DNA of 18,103 nucleotides, from positions 1 through 18,103 of the forward strand of contig CAZFJU010000073.1 of the NCBI GenBank assembly GCA_964518995.1, read 5' to 3'. Made by a program: the position numbers and the translations under genes. Origin of the DNA: ZC4RG20 sp964518995. GTDB taxonomy: Bacteria > Pseudomonadota > Gammaproteobacteria > Steroidobacterales > Rariloculaceae. Below, piece by piece: positions 1 to 6,562 of this stretch; within the stretch, counting starts at the first letter, position 1, and every line of letters begins with the position of its first letter. Under the pieces are notes generated by a model that made no database searches, was not told the DNA's origin, and saw only the letters and a program-made list of their open reading frames with translations.

Positions 1-1829
1 ACCAGCGTGACCCGGTTGCCGCCGACCGGGATCGCGATGCGCGGCAAAGGCGAGGCCAGCGCGACCGCGAACGTGCGGACCCTCTGATCGCCGTCCGCAT
101 CGTTGATGTCGTTCTCGAGCCCAAACTTTGCGACGCTCGCGGCGTAGTAGCCGCCTTCCTTGGTCGGCTCCTCGGGCGAAAGGCCGCGAATGCTCGCAAA
201 GCTGGTCGCGGTCTTCGCGGACGGCGCACCGTCCGACTCGGTGCCGGATTGGCCGATGAAGATCTTCTGGCTGCCGCCGAACTCCGCTTGCCAGATCGCA
301 TTGGCTTCGTTCGCCACGTTGAGGCCGCCGACAGTGTCGCTGAGTCCGGAACCGAACCACGAGCCGGGAAGCTGATCCGTGTCGTACGATGGATTGATGT
401 CGCTGATCACCGTCATGAACGGCTTTGCGCACGTGAGCCCGGCGTCGCCGTACGGGTTTGTCCAGGAGTCGACCTTCGGCAGCCCGAGCTTGGAGTCGAA
501 CGTCGTGCCGGAGTAGTTGAAGGCCGACGTCGGGCTGGAGCGCCCCGCGTAGTAGCGCAGGCCTTCGTACATGATCTCGGCAATCGGGTTGCCCCACATG
601 CCGCCGAACTCGCCTTCGTTGAACGGGCGAGTCGTAACCAGCCCCGGCGTATACGCGGTGCCGGCGCCGAAGCCCGCAGACTGGTACCAGGAGCCCCGAT
701 AGTTGGTGTAGCCGACGGAACGCAGCTTGTCGAGCGTCGCGACGATGCCGTTGAAGCTCTTGAACGTGCCGTCGGTCCCGATGTTGATTTCGTCGGCGAG
801 TCCGCCGAGCTCTCTGCGGAGCACGCCGCCGCTCTTGCTCTTTTGGTAGCTGCCCGTCATCAGCCCGAACTGCATCAGCGCCGGCTCGCCATACTCTTGC
901 AGCAGACCGGCCGGCTTATGGTTGCCGTCCGGGTACCGGCGGCAATTGCTTTCGAGCTTGCCCGGGACGCAGACGGCGACCCGAACCCAAAGGTCCTGAA
1001 ACAACGAGGTGTTGCTGGTAAGCAAACGCCCATTGCTGCCTTGGCCGTCGCATCGCCCATCATTGCTGCCGCTGTCGCGTGCGTAACAGCCGCCGATCAC
1101 GGGGCTTTCGGTGCTGGCCCAGTGCCAAGCGCGGTTTTGCGGCCCGGTGACGTCCAGCGCCACACGGAGCAGCGGCGGATTGACGTCCCCGGCGCCTGGG
1201 CCATTGTGCTCCCAGCTGCTCTGCAGCATCAGCGTGACGTTGCCGAATAGGTGCGTCTTGCCGCTGGCCGGGAGGTCATGGGGTGTGTAATCGCTGATGT
1301 CGTAGCCGTCCTCCGTGACGCCGCGGTACTCCTTGACCCAGCCGTGGGCGTCCTGCGGGATATGTGCGCGCTCGAGCACGGTCTCGGATGACGTGTCGAC
1401 TCGGCGGAAGCCGCCGTACAACACCTTGCGCAACGCATCAATGCGGGAGGTGGTTACGTAGTTGAGCCAGTCGCCGCTCCATTCTCCGCTGCAGGTCTTG
1501 AATGCCCCGGCGGCGGCGGAGGGCACGAACTTGGCGCCATCGTAGGTGTAGCAGCGGCGCGAATCGAAATAGCCGAAGTAGTCGATAGAGGCCGGCTTAT
1601 AGGTGACGTCGATGACGCCGTCGCCGTCGAGGTCCGAGTGGTCGTTATACGCTTCATAGTAGAGCTTGTGGTCGCGGCCTAGCACCAGCAGATTGAGTGG
1701 GGCGACGGCTCCGGGCAGAAACAACGGGACATCGGCGACCTGAAGCGGCGCGGCGGCGACCGACGTGCTGATTAGCCAGCACAGCGCGGCGCCGCCGGCG
1801 AGATGAAGCCTTTTTCGTCCGTGAGGCAT
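1..1829 (-). CDS. pilY1: PilY1-like type IV pilus tip adhesin/assembly factor (N-terminal part; runs off the left edge)
   Basis: The reading frame is open from the ATG at 1829 to the window edge, giving about 609 residues with no stop. Residues 1-27 form a Sec signal peptide (basic start, hydrophobic core, Ala-rich end). The mature start PLQVADVPLFLPGAVAP, the block GRDHKLYYEAYNDHSDLDGDG (about residues 52-72) and the following YFGYFDSRRCYTY are typical of PilY1/PilC proteins. The DLDGDG segment resembles a calcium-binding loop. I do not see the DxSxS motif of a von Willebrand A domain in the N-terminal part. The family's C-terminal beta-propeller would lie outside the window. Family knowledge: PilY1 sits at the pilus tip with the minor pilins, promotes pilus extension and binds surfaces. 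AAAGGA lies 7 bases before the ATG. It is the last visible gene of the minor-pilin cluster, 35 nt after pilX. Assignment to the family is firm; binding specificity is unknown. Confidence 0.9.
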   Translation of the reverse strand, partial: MPHGRKRLHLAGGAALCWLISTSVAAAPLQVADVPLFLPGAVAPLNLLVLGRDHKLYYEAYNDHSDLDGDGVIDVTYKPASIDYFGYFDSRRCYTYDGAKFVPSAAAGAFKTCSGEWSGDWLNYVTTSRIDALRKVLYGGFRRVDTSSETVLERAHIPQDAHGWVKEYRGVTEDGYDISDYTPHDLPASGKTHLFGNVTLMLQSSWEHNGPGAGDVNPPLLRVALDVTGPQNRAWHWASTESPVIGGCYARDSGSNDGRCDGQGSNGRLLTSNTSLFQDLWVRVAVCVPGKLESNCRRYPDGNHKPAGLLQEYGEPALMQFGLMTGSYQKSKSGGVLRRELGGLADEINIGTDGTFKSFNGIVATLDKLRSVGYTNYRGSWYQSAGFGAGTAYTPGLVTTRPFNEGEFGGMWGNPIAEIMYEGLRYYAGRSSPTSAFNYSGTTFDSKLGLPKVDSWTNPYGDAGLTCAKPFMTVISDINPSYDTDQLPGSWFGSGLSDTVGGLNVANEANAIWQAEFGGSQKIFIGQSGTESDGAPSAKTATSFASIRGLSPEEPTKEGGYYAASVAKFGLENDINDADGDQRVRTFAVALASPLPRIAIPVGGNRVTL

Positions 1830-1864
1830 GAGTCGGTCCTTTCCGCGCACGGCTTCGCTTGGAT

Positions 1865-2386
1865 TCAACGCCGGTAGATGGTTTGCAGGATCACGACGGC
1901 ATCGGTCGTGCCGCCGACGCCCATCGCGGTGACACGATAGAACCCGACCTCGGGTAGTGGACCGAAGCGCAAGCTGTCGCCCTCGCCGGTTATTGGAGGC
2001 AATTCCTCGATGACGTAACGCGCCGGGGCTGCGGTCATATCGGCACCATCGAGGCGACTCGCGACGCGGCTATTGGTCAGCCAGGCGTGGGCGTTCCAGT
2101 ACTCGGCCGACCCGGCCCCGGATTGCCGCGGCAACAAGCCGCCGGATCCGTCGAATGCCGGCACGGTGGCGCCTTGAAGCAGCTCCTCGCCATCGCGCAG
2201 CGCCGCTTCCGCCGCCTGAAACGCGAGGTGGTTGTCGCGCAGGTTGCCCGCCATCCGCTCCTGCAGCGTTGTCGTCCGCATGCTCGTCACGCCAAGGACG
2301 GTGACAACGAGCAGAAGCACGAGGGCGACGATAAGCGCAGCCCCCCGCTGTCCGAAACGGGCGGGTCTTCTATGCATGGGTCTCAC
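1865..2386 (-). CDS. pilX: PilX-type minor pilin / type IV pilus assembly protein
   Basis: This 173-residue protein has a short basic leader ending in QRG, then the hydrophobic segment AALIVALVLLLVVTVLGVTSM (residues 15-35) and TTLQERMAGN, the usual PilX_N pattern. Prepilin peptidase would cut after Gly14. Residue +5 of the mature protein is Val instead of the Glu conserved in most pilins, as in GspK-like minor pilins, which are thought to cap the pilus tip. I chose the GTG at 2386 because AGGAGG lies 4 nt upstream, overlapping the end of pilW. The ATG three codons later, 13 nt from that site, is the alternative. It lies between pilW (9 nt upstream) and pilY1 (35 nt downstream), the order of the Pseudomonas fimU-pilVWXY1Y2E operon. 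Inferred role: part of the tip complex that primes pilus assembly with PilV, PilW, FimU and PilY1. Confidence 0.88.
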   Translation of the reverse strand: MRPMHRRPARFGQRGAALIVALVLLLVVTVLGVTSMRTTTLQERMAGNLRDNHLAFQAAEAALRDGEELLQGATVPAFDGSGGLLPRQSGAGSAEYWNAHAWLTNSRVASRLDGADMTAAPARYVIEELPPITGEGDSLRFGPLPEVGFYRVTAMGVGGTTDAVVILQTIYRR

Positions 2387-2395
2387 GCGTCCTCC

Positions 2396-3460
2396 TCAAG
2401 GAAGTCGGTTGCGCAGCGCAACGGTGGTCGTGAAGAGCTGCCGGATGCGGCGGTCGTCCACTGGATCGAAGAGCGTGCCGTTGACGTTATACGTCGCCGT
2501 GTCCACCTCGGTGCCGTACTCCTCGGGTGAGCGCAACAACAGCCCGATACGCACGGCGACGACTTCGGCCCAGTCCGTGACAGTGCTTGCCGCCCGGTAA
2601 TCGTCCACGGAGCCGTCCAGGTCGGTATCGACCCCGTACAGGATCTGCATCGTGTCGACGCCCTCAACGAGCTCTTGCGCGGCGAGCGCCACCGTCGTGC
2701 CGGATAGCGCAAGACGTCGCTGGAACAGCGCGGGCGGTCCGTCCCCGTTACGCGCGCCGACGTAGTAGACCCACGTTTCCGCACGCAGCATCTCGGCGCC
2801 CTCGCCGTACTCCTGGCCGCTGTCCCAGGCGGCCAGCGCATTGCCTGGGGTGAAGCCGGCGCTCGCATGAGCGACGGCAATGCCGGTCCCGGCGGACGCT
2901 GAGGTGCCCGTGATCTGAAAGACCGAGGCCTTCTGGCAGTCGGAAACGACGGCGATCTCGCCCACCGCGAAGTCCGCCACGCTGGCGTCTACGAATACTT
3001 GATCGGCGCTATTGAACGGGCTGACGAGCGGATAAGCGTTCGGATTGACGTTGTAGACTACAAGCACATCGCTGCCGGGATTCACGTCATTCACGAGCTC
3101 GGCCGGAAGAGCAGGGCTCCAGCTGGCAGGGACCGGCGCGCTACCGATCGCTTCGAAGCCGATCAATCCTTGTTCGAGATCGAAGCCGAGATCGCCGGAG
3201 CCGGTCAGATTGTTGTCGATCCGTATCCCGGGCAGGCAGCCGACGTAGCCGGCCATTCGAACGCGGTAGTTGAGCATGTCGATCGCGAAGCGCCCATTTT
3301 CCTGCAGCCGCGCAAGGCCTTCGTTGAACCCATATGTCGTGCGGTTGCTGATGAAGACTTGAATGGCGCCCGCGGTCAGGATCAAGCCGAGCAGCATCGC
3401 GACCATGAGCTCGATCAGAGTCACGCCGCGCTGCGCCGGCCACGGTCGTGGCATCGTCAT
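2396..3460 (-). CDS. pilW: PilW minor pilin, type IV pilus assembly
   Basis: The 354-residue product starts with a 12-residue leader ending AQRG, then VTLIELMVAMLLGLILTAGAIQVF. This is a class III prepilin signal with the methylated N-terminus at Val13 and the conserved Glu at +5. The next part (ENGRFAIDMLNYRVRMAGYVGC) is typical of the PilW family. The frame stays open far upstream, to about 3961, but that stretch is the antisense shadow of pilV. I therefore start at the ATG at 3460, whose ATGA overlaps the pilV stop. A second ATG two codons later is possible. PilW is a large minor pilin of the tip/initiation complex, about the expected length. It is inserted in the inner membrane and processed by PilD, which is not in this window. 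The Cys residues in the C-terminal globular half suggest disulphides (inference). Confidence 0.9.
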   Translation of the reverse strand: MTMPRPWPAQRGVTLIELMVAMLLGLILTAGAIQVFISNRTTYGFNEGLARLQENGRFAIDMLNYRVRMAGYVGCLPGIRIDNNLTGSGDLGFDLEQGLIGFEAIGSAPVPASWSPALPAELVNDVNPGSDVLVVYNVNPNAYPLVSPFNSADQVFVDASVADFAVGEIAVVSDCQKASVFQITGTSASAGTGIAVAHASAGFTPGNALAAWDSGQEYGEGAEMLRAETWVYYVGARNGDGPPALFQRRLALSGTTVALAAQELVEGVDTMQILYGVDTDLDGSVDDYRAASTVTDWAEVVAVRIGLLLRSPEEYGTEVDTATYNVNGTLFDPVDDRRIRQLFTTTVALRNRLP

Positions 3461-3918
3461 AAGCTGGTGCTCGTTGCAAACGTCTCGGTCGCGACCGAGC
3501 CTTCCGCGCGGCTGTCGTCCCAGCTCACGCCTACGATCGCGACGCCGTTCTCCTGGACAGCTATCGAGCCCGTTCCCGCGGGCAGCAGGCAGGCCAAGGC
3601 GTTGCGCCACGCCGCGACGTCCGCGGCCGCCACTGTGGTCGACGCGGCCGCCACCGTGTTGCACGCCGGGGCCGGCGTCACTGATGCGCCGTCGTAGGCG
3701 CCGTCGAGCGCGGCTGCGCGATTGGCTCGCATGCGGTCGACGATGTCGTACGCGAGGCTGGTCGCTTGCGAGCGCAGATAGGCGCTGTGATTGAACTGCA
3801 CGGTAGCGGCCTGCAGCGCGGCGATGCCGAGCATGCCGATGGACAACACCAGCAGCGCGATCAGAATCTCGACCAACGTAAAGCCGGCGTCTCTGCGCAT
3901 GGTGGCTCGCGTCAGCAT
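3457..3918 (-). CDS. pilV: PilV minor pilin, type IV pilus modification protein
   Basis: The product has 153 residues. After the leader MLTRATMRRDAG comes FTLVEILIALLVLSIGMLGIAALQ, a textbook prepilin N-terminus with Glu at +5. The following stretch with SQATSLAYDIVDRMRANRAAA is the hallmark of the PilV/type IV pilus modification family (TIGR02523-like, from memory). The ATG at 3918 overlaps the end of fimT by 7 nt (ATGCTGA). The ATG at 3900 would give a shorter leader and is also plausible. The stop overlaps the start of pilW as ATGA, so pilV and pilW are probably translated as a coupled pair. Two Cys (about residues 86 and 112) may form a disulphide. The role is inferred from the family: with PilW, PilX, FimU and PilY1 it forms the tip complex that initiates pilus polymerisation. 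Confidence 0.9.
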   Translation of the reverse strand: MLTRATMRRDAGFTLVEILIALLVLSIGMLGIAALQAATVQFNHSAYLRSQATSLAYDIVDRMRANRAAALDGAYDGASVTPAPACNTVAAASTTVAAADVAAWRNALACLLPAGTGSIAVQENGVAIVGVSWDDSRAEGSVATETFATSTSL

Positions 3919-4502
3919 GCCGCTCGCTCCACTGTGGTTCGGCCGACAGCGTTGAGCTCAACGTCGCGCGCCTGCATGTTGGAGCAGCCGTCGACCTCGA
4001 TGTGCACGACGAGCGGCAGCACGTTGTTGTGTGTACGAACCTCGCCGCGCGGCAGAAAGCGAATCCAGTTCACAGTCGCAGCGGCGCCATTGGCTCGTTG
4101 CATAGCGATAGCAGTATTACCGACTGGCGCTCCCCACTCGCCGAGCGTATCGCCGGTCGCTATGGCGGACGGCGCCGCATCGTCGGTCGCGGCGCTGTCG
4201 ACGAATAGCATCCACCGTTGTCCCCAAGCGCCATCGCAGCTCGTTCCATTGCTGCTCCCGCACAGTGTGATTCGCGCACCGCGGCGCACGGCTTCGCTGC
4301 GGGCAATGCTGAGGGCCGTGACGAGCTCGTTCGTATCGGCGGTCGCCCGATTACTGCGGATGGTCTCGAAGAAAGCCGGCACGCCGGCGCCGAGCAGCAC
4401 GCCGAGCACGAGCACGGTCACCATGAGCTCGAGCAGCGTGAAGCCATGCGAGCGCCGGTGCGCTGAACGGTCATCGATGATCATCGTTAGAGGGCTTTGC
4501 AT
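3912..4502 (-). CDS. fimT: FimT/FimU-type minor pilin (GspH/FimT family)
   Basis: The 196-residue protein has a long 20-residue leader ending HRRSHG, then FTLLELMVTVLVLGVLLGAGVPAFFETIR with Glu at +5. It continues with NRATADTNELVTALSIARSEAVRRGARITLC, the conserved block of the GspH/FimT/FimU family. A C-terminal pair of Cys fits the GspH fold. The ATG at 4502 has GGAG about 10 nt upstream; an internal ATG at 4484 would give a more usual 14-residue leader. It is the first gene of the minor-pilin cluster and overlaps pilV by 7 nt. Whether it should be called fimT or fimU cannot be settled from sequence alone; by position it matches fimU of the Pseudomonas operon. Some FimT proteins bind DNA during natural transformation, so a role in uptake is possible but unproven here. 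Confidence 0.85.
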   Translation of the reverse strand: MQSPLTMIIDDRSAHRRSHGFTLLELMVTVLVLGVLLGAGVPAFFETIRSNRATADTNELVTALSIARSEAVRRGARITLCGSSNGTSCDGAWGQRWMLFVDSAATDDAAPSAIATGDTLGEWGAPVGNTAIAMQRANGAAATVNWIRFLPRGEVRTHNNVLPLVVHIEVDGCSNMQARDVELNAVGRTTVERAAC

Positions 4503-4762
4503 CCCGAGTCCACTCCGGTATCTGATCCACGCTACCAGCGCGTTGCCGATTCGGCGTTGAAGCTCTTCACAGAGCTGGAGGGTGGAAGTGCATCTTGCTG
4601 ACGGCGCTCGCTTCCGGAGGCGGCCGAGATCGTGGTCGATCGAGCGGCGGGCGCGCGGGAGGGCTGACGGACGGTCCGGTGTGCCCGCTGAACGGCGCGA
4701 CGGCCGGGCTTAGGTTAAATCGGTTACGCGGCGGCCGGGGCGAAAGACCAGCCTGCGCGGGG
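4503..4762. other. Intergenic region between aroKB and fimT (leader of the minor-pilin cluster)
   Basis: There are 260 bp between the aroKB stop and the fimT start, the largest gap inside the minus-strand pilus block. No convincing protein-coding frame or intrinsic terminator is visible. The notable part is an A/T-rich patch at 4711-4726, with the direct repeat TAACC-N4-TAACC on the minus strand, bracketed by two copies of CGGCCGGG (4701-4708 and 4732-4739). A separate promoter for fimT-pilVWXY1 most likely lies here, but no clear -35/-10 pair can be named. Confidence 0.5.
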
Positions 4763-6400
4763 TCACACGGCGGCGAGTCCGGCTGCGATCGCCCCGCGTA
4801 GAAGATCGTCGTTCGGCGATCGCGTGACAAGCGCTTGCCCGATCCGCTCGAGCAGCACGAGCTTCAGGCCGTGGCGGTCGGCTTTCTTGTCGTGGCTCAT
4901 GCCGACGAGGACGGCATCCGGATCGACGTCCGGCGCGCAGGTCGGCAGACCCGCGCGCATCAGCAACTCGCGTATTCTCCCGCCCGTCTCTTTTGGCAGA
5001 CCGGTCATGCGCACCGAAGCTTCGGCTGCCAGCACCATCCCGATCGCCACCGCCTCGCCGTGTAGCCAGCGCTCATAGTTGCCGATCGACTCGAGCGCGT
5101 GCCCGAAGGTGTGGCCGAGATTCAGCAGCGCCCGACGCCCCTGCTCGCGCTCGTCCTCGGCGACGATCTGCGCTTTGAGCTCGCAGCTGCGCCGGATCGC
5201 AAAACGCAACGCCGCGGGATCGAGGGCGCGCAATGCTTCCATGTTCGTCTCGAGCCACGCGAACAACGCTTCGTCGAGAATCAGCCCGTACTTGATCACC
5301 TCGGCGAGCCCGGCCGAGAGCTCGCGGGCGGGCAGCGTGCGCAGCGTGCTCGTGTCCGCCAGCACCGCGATCGGTTGATAGAAGGCGCCGATCATGTTCT
5401 TCGCGCGCGGATGGTTCACGGCCGTCTTGCCGCCTACGGAGGAATCCACCTGCGCAAGCAGCGTCGTCGGCACCTGCACGAAATCGATGCCGCGCTGAAA
5501 GCAGGCCGCCGCGAAACCCGCGACGTCGCCGACGACACCGCCGCCGAGCGCAACGAGGCATGCATCGCGGTGAAACTCTGCGTCGATGAGCTCATCGAGG
5601 ATGCGGCCGAACGTCGCGAGCGTCTTGTGCCGCTCGCCGTCCGGCAGCACGATCGTGCGGGTTTCGCGCTCGGCGAACGCGCGCTGCACGCGCTCGAGGT
5701 AAAGCGGCGCCACCACGTCGTTCGTGACGATCGCGATCTGCCGTGCCGCGACGGCGGCGGCGAGAAGCTCGGGCTCGTCGAGCAGGCCCGCGCCGATGTG
5801 CAGCGGATAGCTACGGTCGCCTAGCGAAACTTCGAGAGTGTCCACCGGCGAAGCGTCGCAGGCGCCGGCGCCTTTTGCAACGCGGTGCTCGTTAATGAGC
5901 CAGTGCTTGAGCGTCGTGACGATGCTTTTGACCTGGCGGCCGCTCGTGTCGATCGAGATGTCGGCGATCTCCTCGTAGAGCGGACCCCGTTCCGCGGCGA
6001 GCCGCTCGAGCACTGCCCGTGGATCGGCGGTCTCGAGCAACGGTCTGTTACGGTTCACCCGGGTACGCCGCAGCTGCTCGTCGACAGCGGTTTGCAGGTA
6101 AATCACGATGCCGCTGCGCGCGAGCCGCTGGCGCGTCGTCGGGTCGAGCACCGCACCGCCGCCGGTCGCGACGACGATGCCTCTCTCCGTCGTCAGCTCA
6201 GCAAGGCATTCGCGCTCGCGTTCGCGAAAGCGCCCTTCGCCTTCCTTCTCGAAGATGAACGGGATATCGACGCCCGTACGCCGTTCGATCTCGGCGTCGC
6301 TGTCGACGAAGCGGCGGCCGAGCGCTTTGGCGAGCTCGCGGCCGACCGCGGTCTTGCCGGAGCCCATAGGCCCTATCAGGTAGAGGTTATCGGTATTCAA
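4763..6400 (-). CDS. aroKB: Bifunctional shikimate kinase / 3-dehydroquinate synthase (AroK-AroB fusion)
   Basis: One uninterrupted frame of 545 residues carries two shikimate-pathway enzymes. Residues 1-172 are shikimate kinase: Walker A GPMGSGKT (10-17), DSD (33-35), GRFRE (56-60), GGGAV (80-84) and the lid RNRP (117-120). Residues about 187-545 are 3-dehydroquinate synthase: DGERHKT (254-260), GGGVVGD (286-292), the SSVGGKTAVNHP substrate loop, and metal ligands Glu367, His430 and His447. All key residues are present, so both activities are expected: phosphorylation of shikimate, and cyclisation of DAHP to 3-dehydroquinate (NAD- and metal-dependent). The linker (about 173-186) has no stop. 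I start at the TTG at 6400, which puts Walker A where stand-alone AroK has it, with GGGAGA 12 nt upstream. An earlier TTG at 6460 lies inside a hairpin loop and is unlikely. A GTG near 5841 could be an internal start for free AroB but lacks a visible ribosome site. It follows pilQ, as aroK and aroB do in Pseudomonas. Confidence 0.93.
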   Translation of the reverse strand: MNTDNLYLIGPMGSGKTAVGRELAKALGRRFVDSDAEIERRTGVDIPFIFEKEGEGRFRERERECLAELTTERGIVVATGGGAVLDPTTRQRLARSGIVIYLQTAVDEQLRRTRVNRNRPLLETADPRAVLERLAAERGPLYEEIADISIDTSGRQVKSIVTTLKHWLINEHRVAKGAGACDASPVDTLEVSLGDRSYPLHIGAGLLDEPELLAAAVAARQIAIVTNDVVAPLYLERVQRAFAERETRTIVLPDGERHKTLATFGRILDELIDAEFHRDACLVALGGGVVGDVAGFAAACFQRGIDFVQVPTTLLAQVDSSVGGKTAVNHPRAKNMIGAFYQPIAVLADTSTLRTLPARELSAGLAEVIKYGLILDEALFAWLETNMEALRALDPAALRFAIRRSCELKAQIVAEDEREQGRRALLNLGHTFGHALESIGNYERWLHGEAVAIGMVLAAEASVRMTGLPKETGGRIRELLMRAGLPTCAPDVDPDAVLVGMSHDKKADRHGLKLVLLERIGQALVTRSPNDDLLRGAIAAGLAAV

Positions 6401-6439
6401 CGGTGCACGGCGTCTCCCGACGACGGCGCACAGACTCGC

Positions 6440-6473
6440 AAAAGCGGAGGGCCGGCGCAATGGCCGGCCCTCC
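6440..6473 (-). terminator. Putative intrinsic terminator/attenuator after pilQ
   Basis: On the minus strand an 11-bp perfect GC-rich stem (GCCGGCCCTCC paired with GGAGGGCCGGC, loop of 6) is followed two bases later by TTTT (6440-6443). It lies 90 bp past the pilQ stop and 40 bp before the aroKB start. The T-run is short, so termination may be partial and allow read-through into aroKB. Confidence 0.6.
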
Positions 6474-6562
6474 GAGGTGCCCGCGGCGGCGGGCGGTCGT
6501 GCACTGGCGCGTCAGTGGGCGCGCGGCGCAGTGTGTATCAATGAGCGCGGCGCACGGGCGCG

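Noticed and set aside
249..1250. A 333-codon plus-strand frame
   Set aside because: It is antisense to pilY1, whose protein is clearly recognisable; its own translation is Arg/Ala/Val-rich with no family signature, as expected for a shadow frame in GC-rich DNA.
4687..4695. AlgR-box-like CCGTTCAGC upstream of fimT on the minus strand
   Set aside because: AlgR controls the fimU operon in Pseudomonas, but the match is only 7 of 9 bases in GC-rich DNA and no second site is seen.
4685..4712. Sigma-28-like CTAAGCCC...GCCGTTCA on the minus strand
   Set aside because: The gap between the two elements is about 9 bp instead of about 11, and the -10 part matches poorly.
6401..6460. Longer aroKB start (TTG at 6460)
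   Set aside because: The TTG falls in the loop of the pilQ terminator hairpin and adds 20 residues not found in shikimate kinases.
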